A stretch of DNA of 64,000 nt, taken from the NCBI RefSeq assembly GCF_038397775.1, contig NZ_CP151650.1, forward strand, positions 1,550,001 to 1,614,000. The letters are read 5' to 3'. The position numbers and the translations under genes were made by a program. Positions within the stretch are counted from its first letter, which is position 1. Every line of letters starts with the position of its first letter. Positions 17,499 through 27,200 of the stretch are shown piece by piece. This DNA is from Pseudomonas sp. RC10. GTDB lineage: Bacteria > Pseudomonadota > Gammaproteobacteria > Pseudomonadales > Pseudomonadaceae. The notes below the pieces were generated by a model. The model worked only from the letters and a program-made list of their open reading frames with translations, made no database searches and had not been told where the DNA came from.

Positions 17499-18863
17499 TC
17501 AGAACGAGGATTGGATCTTCAGACCGGCCACCAGCGCGTCGTCTACATGATTCACACCGCCTGGATGGCGGATGAATTGCAGGTTGGGCCGCACGGTCAG
17601 CCAGTTGGCGACATGCACGCCGTAATACAGCTCGGCGTTGTATTCGGTGTCTTGCACAGGCAAGAAGGCCGGGTCGTTGTAGTCGCTGATGTCGTTGGCC
17701 TGATTCAGCAGATGGGTGTTCTTGCGGTACGCCGGGTTGACGTGGATGCGGCCGACCGCCAGACCGAGGTCGTCTTTGGGACGCGCGTCGAACGGGCCGG
17801 TGTAGGTGGCGCCCAATGCGACGTAGTTGTCGATCATGTTGGTCTTTTTGTCATGGAGGGTGCCGTTGGCGAACAGGCTCAAACCACGGCTGTTGTCGCT
17901 GGCCTGGCTTGTCACTTGTTGGCGCAGGGTCAGCCACATGCCGTGTTTGCTCGACGACGAGGCATAGTTTTCGCCGCTTAGCGCGGCATAGCGACCACGG
18001 CTGTCTTTGTAGACGTCGGTGCTGTCGGCGGTGCTGTAGTAGTAACCGAGGCGGTATTCGCCCGGCAGGTCGTTGACCTTCGGTGACCAGACCAGCTCGA
18101 CCGGCAGCACCGCGCCCTGGGTCCCGCTGCCACTGAGCTTGAAGGCGTTGTCGTTTTCCAGGTTCGACGGGTTCTGTTCGAACGCGCCCACTTGCACGAA
18201 GAGTTCGGAGGTGAGCTGGTATTTGACCCGCATCGCCCATTGGCTGACGGGCCAGTTGTACCAGATGCCGCCGCCCCAGTTACCGACCTGCGAGCCGCAC
18301 AACGCCAGGTTCTGGAAGTCGCAGGGGAAGGTGTTGAAATCTTCCCCTTCGTTGAAACGGCCGACTTTGACGCTCAGTTTCTGGTCGAGAAATTTCTGCT
18401 GATACCAGAGGTCGGTGAGGCGCGTGATATTGCCTCGGCCCCAGACTTCCTGGGACGACGAGATCGTGCCCACACGCGGGTCGCCGACGCGGTCGTTGCT
18501 GATGTTGTCGCCGTTGCGGTTGGTCAGCGTGACCTGGAATTCGGCGTCGTGCCAGCCGAAGATCTTTTGCAGGTCCATGTGCGCGCCGAGGGCAAATTGG
18601 TCGGCGTAGCGGGTCGCCTTGTCGTGATCGTAGCCGCCGTGCAGGTTCGAGCCGACTTCTACCACAGTGTCCAGCTTGAAGTCATAACCCTGTTGCGACT
18701 GCTCGGTGCGCTTGCCTCCCCAATCCCCCAGCATCCACGGCGACTCGCTGTCGAACGCGGGCGTCGCCTGAGCGCACGTCGCCAGGCTCAGGGCCGCAAG
18801 CCCCAATGCGTGGTGATGATGAAAGGGGCGAAGACGGGGGCAACGTTTCGAATGAGCAGGCAT
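17499..18863 (-). CDS. oprB: Carbohydrate-selective porin, OprB family
   Basis: A 454-residue outer-membrane protein with an N-terminal signal (hydrophobic LGLAALSLATCAQA, cleavage near residue 33). Next comes SPWMLGDWGGKRTEQSQQGYDF, the typical opening of OprB porins, and the protein ends in a phenylalanine (IQSSF) as barrels do. These porins admit glucose and related sugars. It is upstream of gcd on the same strand with a 120-base gap, which suggests joint use in glucose oxidation. The unusually basic and His-rich signal start (PFHHHHAL) is noted but probably harmless. Confidence 0.9.
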   Translation of the reverse strand: MPAHSKRCPRLRPFHHHHALGLAALSLATCAQATPAFDSESPWMLGDWGGKRTEQSQQGYDFKLDTVVEVGSNLHGGYDHDKATRYADQFALGAHMDLQKIFGWHDAEFQVTLTNRNGDNISNDRVGDPRVGTISSSQEVWGRGNITRLTDLWYQQKFLDQKLSVKVGRFNEGEDFNTFPCDFQNLALCGSQVGNWGGGIWYNWPVSQWAMRVKYQLTSELFVQVGAFEQNPSNLENDNAFKLSGSGTQGAVLPVELVWSPKVNDLPGEYRLGYYYSTADSTDVYKDSRGRYAALSGENYASSSSKHGMWLTLRQQVTSQASDNSRGLSLFANGTLHDKKTNMIDNYVALGATYTGPFDARPKDDLGLAVGRIHVNPAYRKNTHLLNQANDISDYNDPAFLPVQDTEYNAELYYGVHVANWLTVRPNLQFIRHPGGVNHVDDALVAGLKIQSSF

Positions 18864-19367
18864 GGGTGATGAGTTCTTCTTGGTGATGTGGATTCGGCGC
18901 AGGCGGTTGCTGCGTCGATACGTCGCGTGGCATTGATTGACAGATCGACGGATTAAACGTTTCAGCTTTATGAGTGGCGCGATGATAGGGGGCTAACGAA
19001 TTTTTAAAAAGACGATTTTGCGACATGAATAGTTACGATTAACGCAACAGTCCCGAAAAGATGGGGTAGCGCTGTCTCTTATATGGGGTGAGGGTTGCGC
19101 GGACATTGCGGATCGGATGAGCGTGGTCAACCCTTGCAGTGAGCGTACAGATAAGTTTTTTGAGATTTTTATGCAGCCGTGCTGAATACAGGACCCATAG
19201 GGTTTTGCGTATTCGGCCATATTTGGGACCTGACGCGAGACCAACTGTGGGAGCGAATTCATTCGCGAAAGATCGGACAGGCGATACCTATGCGTCGTCT
19301 GAACGGCCCATCGCGAATGAATTCGCTCCCACAGGTTCTATGTCGTTTGAATGTCAGCGCTCGACTA
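18864..19367. other. Gene-free gap between oprB and the TonB receptor
   Basis: About 500 bases, fairly AT-rich just upstream of oprB, where its promoter must lie. It contains the REP pair at 19245-19334. I see no convincing gene or RNA. Confidence 0.6.
19245..19334. repeat. REP pair, AATTC family (copy 2)
   Basis: The same inverted arms as at 3339-3429 (CTGTGGGAGCGAATTCATTC and reverse complement) with a different centre, downstream of the TonB-dependent receptor gene. Confidence 0.85.
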
Positions 19368-21398
19368 TCAGAACGTCGTGCGCAACCCCACTTCAATGCT
19401 TCGGCCTTGCGCCGGTGCGATGTCGCGCAGAATCGAGCTGGCGTAGCGCACGGTCTGGTTGGTCAGGTTTTCGCCGTTGACGAACGCCAGCCACTGACTG
19501 CCGCCGACGTTGAACTTATAACCTGCACTTGCGCCGAGGGTGGTGTAGCCGTCGGTGCCAGTTTCGTTGTCCGGCACGCGACCTTGAGACGCCGCATGTT
19601 CGACATCAATGCGCGCCTGCCACTTGTCCAGCTCCCACAACAGGCCGCTGTTCAGGCGCAGCGGGGCGATACGGGGCAGGGCTTCGCCGGTGTCGAGGTT
19701 GGTGGCGCGGGTGTAATCGCCCGACAACTCCAGCGCGAATTTTCCATAGCGGCTTTCGCCCAGTTTCCAGTGGTCCTGCGCCTCGAATCCTGCAAAGCGC
19801 GCCCGCACGCCGGAGTAGGTGTATTCCGGAATCCCGTCGGCATCTTCCTCGCCGTCGTCGTTCAGCGTACGACCTGTTCCCAGCAAGCCGATGTAATTGG
19901 AGAAGTGGCTGTAGAACACACCAACACTGCCTTTGTGCGTGCCATTGTCGAAGCGCAGCGCCAAGTCGCTGGAGACCGCTTTCTCTTTCGACAGACCGGC
20001 ATCGCCCACTTCATAAGTACCGGTCGCGACGTGGGCGCCGTTGGCGTACAGCTCGTAGAACGTCGAGGCGCGCTCGGTGTAGCCCAAGGTCGCGGCCAGC
20101 GACCAGATCGGCGTCAGGGTGTAGACCGCGCCAGAAGACAGGCTGCCTGCCGTGAAGCTGCTGGAGCGATCCGCGTTGGCGAAGCGTTCGTTGCCTTTGC
20201 CGTCCGGATCAACAGTGGTGTGTTCCAGGCGACCGCCCAGACTCAGCTTCAGACGATCAGTGGCTTGCAGCTCTTCGAGAATGAACAGCGCACCCGCATC
20301 GGTATCGGTCTGGGGTACGAAAGCTTCTTCGCCCAGCGCCGAGAATTCTGTGCGCGTTACTTGGGCACCTATCACTCCGTTGAGCGGGCCAATCGGCTGA
20401 TGGCGCGCTTCGACCCGGGCTTCGTAGCCCTTGTTCTTGAACGTGGTGCCGACTTCGCCGTCCTCGATCTCCATGTGCTTGTATTCGGTGTAACCGGCGT
20501 CGAGCTTCACCGAGCTGAACGGTCCCGACAGGTTGCGGATTTCTGAAGCGAAGGCGTAGTGGTCCTGCTTCATGCGTATGCGCACGTCTTGTTCGGCGGG
20601 CGATCCGTAGTTGGAGTCGTAATTGCTGTAGGAAAGCCCCGCGTAACCGTCGTCCCACGTGTAGGAACCACCGACAGCGCCGCCGTCCTGACGCCCGTCG
20701 CTGTTGCCGAGTCGGTGCTTCTTGTCGCCGCCCTCCGGGTCACGAGCACGTTCATCGGCGGTGCGGGCGTAGCCGGGGATTTTCAGGTCGTTGAACTCGC
20801 GCGCGTTCGCGTCCAGGTGCAAGGCGAATGTACCGTTGCCCGCTTCCAGCTTGCCCGCGCTGCTGCGCGTGGTGTCGGCGCCGCCGTAGCGCAATTCGCC
20901 CGCGCCCTGAATGCCTTCGATGGCCTCGGTGGGGATGCGATTGTCAAAGGTGTTCACCACGCCGCCGATGGCACTGCCGCCATAGAGCAGGGCAGCCGGG
21001 CCGCGCACGATTTCGATGCGGTCAACGTTGACCGGGTCCAACGGCACCGCGTGGTCGTAGGACAGCGATGACGCGTCCAGCGCACCGACGCCGTTACGCA
21101 GCAGACGAATCCGGTCGCCGTCCTGCCCGCGAATGATCGGCCGACTGGCGCCCGGCCCGAAATACGACGACGACACGCCTGGCTGCTTGTTCAGGGTTTC
21201 GCCGAGGCTGCCTTTCTGTTGCACGGTTAACTCATCGCCGGTCAATACGGTGCTGGGCGATGCCAACTGGTCGCTGCCTAGCGGATTGGCGGTGATGGTT
21301 TGTTGTTCCAGTTCGATGGCGTACACCGGGGAGGCAATGAGCAGCGAAGTGGCCAACGGCGTCAGTCGCCAGAGTGAGGATTTGGAGAAGCGGGACAT
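19368..21398 (-). CDS. znuD: TonB-dependent receptor, ZnuD-like zinc receptor
   Basis: A 676-residue outer-membrane receptor. There is a signal peptide (about 1-27, ending VYA), then a plug domain with PIIRGQDGDRIRLLRNGVGALDASSLSYDHAVPLDPVNVDRIEIVRGPAALLYG. The barrel ends in the C-terminal phenylalanine of EVGLRTTF. Plug text and length agree with the ZnuD family, which imports zinc across the outer membrane (PA0781 in P. aeruginosa). A palindrome resembling a Zur box lies 48 bases upstream, which supports a zinc role over an iron or cobalamin role. AAGGA precedes the ATG. Substrate is inferred, not proven. Confidence 0.82.
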   Translation of the reverse strand: MSRFSKSSLWRLTPLATSLLIASPVYAIELEQQTITANPLGSDQLASPSTVLTGDELTVQQKGSLGETLNKQPGVSSSYFGPGASRPIIRGQDGDRIRLLRNGVGALDASSLSYDHAVPLDPVNVDRIEIVRGPAALLYGGSAIGGVVNTFDNRIPTEAIEGIQGAGELRYGGADTTRSSAGKLEAGNGTFALHLDANAREFNDLKIPGYARTADERARDPEGGDKKHRLGNSDGRQDGGAVGGSYTWDDGYAGLSYSNYDSNYGSPAEQDVRIRMKQDHYAFASEIRNLSGPFSSVKLDAGYTEYKHMEIEDGEVGTTFKNKGYEARVEARHQPIGPLNGVIGAQVTRTEFSALGEEAFVPQTDTDAGALFILEELQATDRLKLSLGGRLEHTTVDPDGKGNERFANADRSSSFTAGSLSSGAVYTLTPIWSLAATLGYTERASTFYELYANGAHVATGTYEVGDAGLSKEKAVSSDLALRFDNGTHKGSVGVFYSHFSNYIGLLGTGRTLNDDGEEDADGIPEYTYSGVRARFAGFEAQDHWKLGESRYGKFALELSGDYTRATNLDTGEALPRIAPLRLNSGLLWELDKWQARIDVEHAASQGRVPDNETGTDGYTTLGASAGYKFNVGGSQWLAFVNGENLTNQTVRYASSILRDIAPAQGRSIEVGLRTTF

Positions 21399-21445
21399 GC
21401 TGCATTTTCCTTGGCAGGGTGAGACTCAAGTGTTCAGCCTGTTAG

Positions 21446-21460
21446 TGTTATAACATAACA
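21446..21460 (-). promoter_or_regulatory. Zur-box-like operator
   Basis: TGTTAT-AAC-ATAACA is a perfect six-base inverted repeat with a three-base spacer. It resembles the GTTAT...ATAAC core bound by the zinc repressor Zur. It lies 48 bases upstream of the zinc-receptor start. A site of similar form lies before the zinc-independent L31 gene. Confidence 0.65.
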
Positions 21461-21631
21461 ATAAAAATGCAATCATTTTGGAATTGGTTGTGTAGGTTGG
21501 CGACGCTGACCGAGGTGACGCGCACGGTCTGTAAGCGTGACACGCGCACTTGTACTTCACACTGAACAGCACCTCCGCTAAGGTGCGCACCTCGCGAACA
21601 TGACTCCCCACCGATGACACATAGGCCCGCC

Positions 21632-21859
21632 ATGACCACACCCAACGACAATCCGCTGCATGGCGTAACGCTGGAGCAGATCCTCAACCGGCTGGTCGAG
21701 CATTACGAATGGTCGGGACTGGCGGAGCGAATTGATATCCGTTGCTTCAAGAGCGATCCGAGCATCAAGTCGAGCCTGACGTTTTTGCGCAAGACACCTT
21801 GGGCGCGGGAGAAGGTCGAATCCCTGTACGTGAAACTGGCGCGCACCAAACGTTGGTGA
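21632..21859 (+). CDS. VF530-family small DNA-binding-like protein
   Basis: A 75-residue protein matching the VF530 (DUF2132) family: [61 protein letters not shown] covers nearly the whole family pattern. The family has a compact helical fold reported to resemble DNA-binding domains, but its function is unknown. I took the ATG at 21632; an in-frame ATG at 21614 is possible. It is divergent from the zinc receptor and is followed 34 bases on by a membrane protein gene. Confidence 0.85.
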   Translation: MTTPNDNPLHGVTLEQILNRLVEHYEWSGLAERIDIRCFKSDPSIKSSLTFLRKTPWAREKVESLYVKLARTKRW

Positions 21860-21893
21860 TCGAGCGCTTTCACCTTCCAGGATCGATCAAACA

Positions 21894-22544
21894 ATGCACA
21901 GCTCCACATTGCACCTCACGCCCGGTCAGCGTCGTTACGCGACCGTCGCCGCGCTCCTCGGCTGGTTCGCGCTGGCGGTGCAGCTGTACCTGATTCTCTG
22001 GGGGCGATGGACCGATCAGGCGAGTCTGATCGGCGGTTTGGTGAAGTTCTTAAGTTTTTTCACCGTGCTGACGAACACGCTGGTGGCGACCGCCTTGACC
22101 TGCGCCATCACGGACCGGCATTCAAGCGGGCACCGGTTTTTCAGATCGCCTGTCGTGTGCGCGGGCATCACCACCAGCATTCTCTTGGTGGGCATCGCCT
22201 ACAACGTGTTGCTGCGGCATTTGTGGAGCCCGGAAGGCTGGCAGAAGCTTGCCGACGAATTGTTGCACGACGTCATGCCCCTCGCGTTTCTCGGCTATTG
22301 GTGGCTGTACGTCAACAAAGGTGAGTTGCGCCTGAAGCATGTGCTGATGTGGATGCTATACCCAACGCTGTACTTTGGTTACCTGCTGTTTCGCGGGAAC
22401 ATGTTCGGTGATTACCTCTACCCGTTTCTGGACATCGGCACGTTGGGGACCGAGCCCGCGTTGATCAATGCGTTCGGTGTATTGGCGGGGTTTGTGGGGA
22501 TCGGGTTAGTGATTTGGTTGATCGATCACGCAAGGTCAGACTGA
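21894..22544 (+). CDS. Pr6Pr family six-helix membrane protein
   Basis: A 216-residue protein with six hydrophobic helices (about residues 17-36, 45-68, 84-103, 120-136, 147-163 and 187-208). Conserved pieces such as FLSFFTVLTNTLVA, LLHDVMPLAFLGYWW and YFGYLLFRG match the Pr6Pr family related to FAR-17a/AIG1 proteins, some of which are lipid hydrolases in eukaryotes. Its role in bacteria is unknown. It probably shares a transcript with the VF530 gene. Confidence 0.8.
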   Translation: MHSSTLHLTPGQRRYATVAALLGWFALAVQLYLILWGRWTDQASLIGGLVKFLSFFTVLTNTLVATALTCAITDRHSSGHRFFRSPVVCAGITTSILLVGIAYNVLLRHLWSPEGWQKLADELLHDVMPLAFLGYWWLYVNKGELRLKHVLMWMLYPTLYFGYLLFRGNMFGDYLYPFLDIGTLGTEPALINAFGVLAGFVGIGLVIWLIDHARSD

Positions 22545-22547
22545 CGG

Positions 22548-22584
22548 ACATTGTGGGGGCCAGCAAGTCGGCTCCCACAAATGT
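22548..22584. terminator. REP-like hairpin between convergent genes
   Basis: ACATTGTGGGGGC pairs with GCTCCCACAAATGT across a ten-base loop, between the converging Pr6Pr and siderophore-interacting genes. It looks like a decayed REP arm pair and could end transcription both ways. Confidence 0.5.
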
Positions 22585-22591
22585 GTGGTGC

Positions 22592-23365
22592 TTACTCTTC
22601 CTCTGAACCTGCAATACGCCAGTAACCCGCAGCTTTCACCGCCGCTTCATCGAGCTTGAACTCGTCGAGCAACACCCGGCGAACCTTGCGTGACAGCGTC
22701 GATTCCGTTGCGACCCAGGCGTATAGATCACCCTCGGGCAGGGTCAGTTGGCGCGTGACCTCAAGCAGGTCTTGCTCGCCCCGTACCAACCAAATCACCT
22801 CGACCTGCGCCTTGCTCACCAACGCCTGCCGCTCAGCCTCGTCTTCTATCTCGACCACCACCAGCGCTCGACGATTGCTCGCCAGTTCTTCAAGACGGCG
22901 GGCGATGGCGGGCAGGGCGGTTTCGTCGCCGATCAGCAGATAGCTGTCGAACATGTCCGGCACAATCATCGAACCCCGTGGACCCGCGATGTACAGAAAC
23001 TGTCCCGCCTCAGCCTGCGCGGCCCAGGTCGCGGCAGGGCCATCGCCGTGCAGCACGAAATCGATGTCCAGCTCGCCCGTTTCTGCGTCGTAACGACGAG
23101 GCGTGTAATCGCGCATCGCAGGTCGCGGGCCGTCTGATGCACTTGGGCCGGGAACGAAGTTGTCCAGCGCCGCCTGTTCTTCCGGCGTCGTCGCGAACAG
23201 CAGTTTCACATGATCATCCGTGCCGAGGCTGATGAAACCGGTCAGTTCCGGGCCATGCAGGGTGACGCGGCGCATGCGGGGGGTGATGTCGCTGACGCGC
23301 AGCACTTGGAGTTTGCGGCGCTTGATTTCGTGGGTGACGCGATGGATCGATTGCGGTGCATTCAT
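22592..23365 (-). CDS. yqjH: Siderophore-interacting FAD ferric reductase, YqjH-like
   Basis: A 257-residue protein of the siderophore-interacting (ViuB/YqjH) family, which releases iron from ferric siderophores with NADPH. The FAD-binding segment is RDYTPRRYDAETGELDIDFVLHGDGPAATWA, followed by AGPRGSMIVPDMFDSYLLIGDETALPAI. The NADPH-binding C-terminal half ends in KAAGYWRIAGSEEE. Its start overlaps the end of the upstream PadR gene by 4 bases. In E. coli yqjH is divergent from yqjI; here the two form an operon, which makes the assignment stronger. Confidence 0.88.
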   Translation of the reverse strand: MNAPQSIHRVTHEIKRRKLQVLRVSDITPRMRRVTLHGPELTGFISLGTDDHVKLLFATTPEEQAALDNFVPGPSASDGPRPAMRDYTPRRYDAETGELDIDFVLHGDGPAATWAAQAEAGQFLYIAGPRGSMIVPDMFDSYLLIGDETALPAIARRLEELASNRRALVVVEIEDEAERQALVSKAQVEVIWLVRGEQDLLEVTRQLTLPEGDLYAWVATESTLSRKVRRVLLDEFKLDEAAVKAAGYWRIAGSEEE

Positions 23366-23955
23366 ACGGATTTCTCCGAAGCAGTGTGGGGGCCATCGGC
23401 GACGGCTTTTGCGGTTTCGTTCAACAGGTCGCTCACGCGGATGATTTCTTCCGGGGTCCAGCGGCCGTGGTGCATTTGCAGGGCGTGACGCAGGTTGTGA
23501 ACAGCCTCGTGAATTTCTGGCGGACGGTCGTGCCCACGCAGCGAACGTTTGCTGACCTGGATGCGCATCTTCACGCCGTCGAGGGCAACCGCCTGCTCGA
23601 CCAGAAACTGCTGGCCGGCTTCGGTGATCCGGTAGCGCTTCTTGCCGCCTTGGGCGTCACCGATGACCCATTCGCTTTCTTCGAAAAAGGTCAGCGTCGG
23701 ATAAATCACGCCCGGACTCGGGCTGTAGGCGCCATCGAACAGGCCTTCGATCTGGCGGATCAGGTCGTAACCGTGGCAGGGCTGATCGGCAATCAACGCC
23801 AACAGCAGCAATTTCAGATCGCCCGGGGCAAACACCCGAGGGCCGCGTCCGCCGCGTTCCCGGCCAGTGCGTTGTTCGAATCCATCGCGACCGTCGCCGT
23901 GTTCACCGAAGTGAGGGCGATGATGATGGGGATGGTGGTGTGAGTGGTCTCTCAT
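23362..23955 (-). CDS. yqjI: PadR-family metal-responsive repressor, YqjI-like
   Basis: A 197-residue regulator. The first 40 residues are very rich in His (DHSHHHPHHHRPHFGEHG), a likely metal-binding tail. The PadR winged helix follows (DLKLLLLALIADQPCHGYDLIRQIE and YSPSPGVIYPTLTFFEESEWV), with a C-terminal dimerisation helix. E. coli YqjI has this same build, represses its own gene and yqjH, and responds to nickel and iron. The ATG at 23955 follows GAGAGACG. A perfect 14-base palindrome lies about 36 bases upstream and is the likely operator. The metal sensed here is not known. Confidence 0.85.
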   Translation of the reverse strand: MRDHSHHHPHHHRPHFGEHGDGRDGFEQRTGRERGGRGPRVFAPGDLKLLLLALIADQPCHGYDLIRQIEGLFDGAYSPSPGVIYPTLTFFEESEWVIGDAQGGKKRYRITEAGQQFLVEQAVALDGVKMRIQVSKRSLRGHDRPPEIHEAVHNLRHALQMHHGRWTPEEIIRVSDLLNETAKAVADGPHTASEKSV

Positions 23956-23978
23956 CGTTTGTCGTCTCTCGTTACATG

Positions 23979-24004
23979 TTAGATATACCTTAAGATATAT
24001 CTTA
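23979..24004 (-). promoter_or_regulatory. Palindromic operator of the YqjI-like repressor
   Basis: TAAGATATATCTTA (23991-24004) is a perfect 14-base palindrome. An adjoining half-repeat, AGATATAC, starts at 23981. The site lies 25-50 bases upstream of the repressor start, so autoregulation is likely. Confidence 0.6.
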
Positions 24005-24101
24005 ATGTGTCTGCAAGAGGGGTTAAGACGAACGGTTCTCATCTGAGAGGCGTGTGAGGAATGCGATCCTTGGAAGTGTGTCGCTGAAAGCGGGATTGTC
24101 T

Positions 24102-24193
24102 CTATGGGAGCGAATTCATTCGCGAATCGATTGTTCAGCCGTTGCATCTCCATCGGATGTACCGGCCAATCGCGAATGAATTCGCTCCCACAG
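24102..24193. repeat. REP pair, AATTC family (copy 3)
   Basis: Inverted arms GGGAGCGAATTCATTCGCGA and reverse complement, between the repressor gene and the end of the penicillin-binding-protein gene. The left arm has TATGGG in place of TGTGGG. Confidence 0.85.
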
Positions 24194-24224
24194 GTTATCT
24201 CGTGCGTGCCGGGGGGGCTTGGTT

Positions 24225-27200
24225 TTAACGTGCGCTCGCCACCTGCGCCGCAGGCGGTGCCTTGCACTGGGTGTACGTTCCCGGTTCAAGGTAGCGGTTG
24301 AGAATCGGCGCCATACCCTTGAGCACCTGCACCGGCAAGGCGGAGGTGAATTTGAAGGCTTCGGCGGCGCGTCCCGGCACATAGGCCGTCAAGGTGCCGA
24401 AGTGGTTGTCGCCGATGTAGAACACAAACGTGGCCGTGCGATTGATCGCCTTCGACGCCAGAATCCGGCCGCCCGAACCAAAGCTTTCGATGCGGTTGTC
24501 ACCCGTCCCGGTCTTGCCGCCCATGGCCAGTGCCGTGCCATTCTCAGTCTTGAAGCTGCCCGACACGCGCCGTGCAGTCCCGGCATCCACCACCTGCGAC
24601 AACGCCTCACGCATGGCCGTCGCCACCTCTGACGGCAACACGCGTTTGCCCAGTTCCGGGTTGTTGTTGAGAAGGGTTTCATAAGGCGTGTCGGCGGCGA
24701 AATGCAGGCTGTCGATGCGCAACACCGGCAGGCGAATGCCGTCGTTCTGAATGATGCCGATCAGCTCCGCCAGCGCGGCCGGACGATCCCCCGAGCTGCC
24801 AATCGCGGTGGCCAGCGACGGCACCAAATGGTCGAAGGGGTAGCCCAGCTTTTGCCAGCGCTGATGAATGTCGAGGAACGCTTCGATCTCCAGCATCGTC
24901 CGGATACGGCTGTCGCGGGCACTTTTGTGACGGCTCTTGAACAGCCAGCTGTACACCTCCTGGCGCTCGAACCGGCTGGCGGCGACCGCATCCTTGAACT
25001 TCGCGTCGGGGTTTTGCAGCAGGTAGCCCACAAGCCACAGATCCAGCGGGTGAACGCGGGCGATATAGCCCTGATCCGGCAGGTCGAACTTGCCCGGTCC
25101 GTAGGCGAAGTACAGTTCATCCAGCCGTTTCTCGGTGACGGGTGGCTGAGATTTATCCGCAACGGTGTGCGCGCGAACGAAGGCGTTGAACGCACTTTGA
25201 CTGGCGTTCGGCAGCAGGTAGCGGTGCACGGCGGCCATGCGACTGGCCGAGGGGTGCACGCCGTCAAGGAAGGTATCGAGGCGGTCTTGCGTGGTTTTGT
25301 TTTTGTAGCGTTTCCAGAACCGCAGCAAAAAAGACGTGCCTTCGCGGTCGGCGAAGTCTGCCAGGTATTCCTGGCGGCGGGGGTCGCTGTCGTCCTTCAT
25401 CAATACCGCGCTGTTGTTCGGCCCTTGATAAGTGACGTAGCGCACCACGTCCCGCATCAGTCGAATGAACGGCAGGTTGATCGACTCCCGCAACGCATCA
25501 CGCAAGGTCGGGTTGCGCTCGTTGTCTTCGCGCCGAAAATTATTGAAGTGATGCATGCCGCCGCCCGTGAAGAAATTCTCGCCGGGGCTGGCCGAGTATT
25601 TGCGGTCAAGCGCGGCGGCGAGCATTTTCGACAGGTCGCGATCCGGATTCTGCATCAGATAATCCAAGGCCCAGCGGCTTAGTCGATCAGGTTCTTCGAC
25701 CGGCACTTTCTTGAGCTCGGCGTTGCTCATGCCCGCGTACTTGTCGTGCAGTTCGGTGATGATTTGCAGATAGGTCGTCAACACCCGCATTTTCGCGGTT
25801 GACCCCAGCTCCAGCTTGCTGCCTTCGTTGATGTCGAACGGCTGATCGGTGCTGTCGGTCTGCACTCGCACCCGCGAGCCATCAAGGTCACGTTCGAACA
25901 GCGTGAAGCTGTAGCGCACGGCTCGCGTGCTGGCCGGGGTCAGCAGATGCTCACCGAGTAAGCCCAACTTTGCCGCGTATTCCGGGTTGGCAAGGTCACG
26001 CAAATATTGGCCGACGCTGGCTTGCAGGTCGTTTTGCAGGGTGCTCGTCGCTGACAGATCGAGGCGATCCAGATCGTACAGCGGACGGTTGAGCATGTTG
26101 GAAAGACGCGTGCGCGCCACGGTAATGCCCTTGTTGGTTTCGATGGGCTGCACGGTCGGCTGCTGCACCCAATCGCGATAGGTCACGGTGGCATTCAGCG
26201 CAGCGTCAGCGAGGGTCTGGTCGATCACTTTGTTCTGCGCCAGCAGACGGATATGGCTGTCGGTCAAGTCGGCCAATTCCTTGCGACCCTTGGCCAGATA
26301 ATGCGAAGGCCTGCGTTGCGCGATCACCAAAGACAGCACTTCACGCAGGGCCAGGCCCTGCGCTGCGAGGGTCTTCGCGTCCTTGGCGGGAGACGCCAGC
26401 AGTGTGTTGGTGCGGTCAAAATCGGCGTCGTACCAGACGCGCAGTCCTTCCGCCATGCCATGCACTTCGCCATGCCCCGGAACAGCGGACAGCGGCACAC
26501 TGTTGAGGTAGTCACGGACCACACGCTGGCGGGCTTCCAGCGTTTCCGAACCTGGCTGATAGGCGCGCACGCTGGCGGAGACCATCTGACGAATCTTTTC
26601 GCCGCCCGATTGGGTCAGGCCATCCGGCGAGTGGCGGTACTTTTCCAGTTGCGTGGCGAGCGTACTGCCCCCCGCCGACTGGCCTGGCAATCCGACCATC
26701 TTCGCCACTTGGGACACTGCGGCCTTGAGGAAGCGCGGCCAGTCCACGGCAGGGTTGGCGAGGGGCTGCCGAGGGTCGAGCAGGTCGCGGTTTTCGATGA
26801 ACAGCAGGCTATTGACCACCACCGGTGGGATCGACGCGAAAGTCGGGTACAGCTGTTGGGGGTAGGTGAACTGATAAAGCGCGTCGCCTCGGCAGTCGGC
26901 GATGGTCAGGCCGGATTGGCTTTTTTCTTCGTAAGGCACGAAAAAGCCGCGTTTGGCGTAGGCGAGCAGATCAGGGGAAAATTGCGACTGTTCCGTGATG
27001 CGGTAATCGCGCTTGAGCAGTTTGGGCAGGAATTCGCCCAGCGATGAATAGCCCAGGCGTTTGTCGAACGGGCCGTCGCCGGGATAGAGAATCGCATCGC
27101 TGGCGCCAGGCTCGACTGTGTATTTGAGGTCGTGGGCCAACCGGGTGAACTCTCGCGCCTGAAGCCTCGAACTGCGCACTTCCGAAGCGACGGCAAATCC

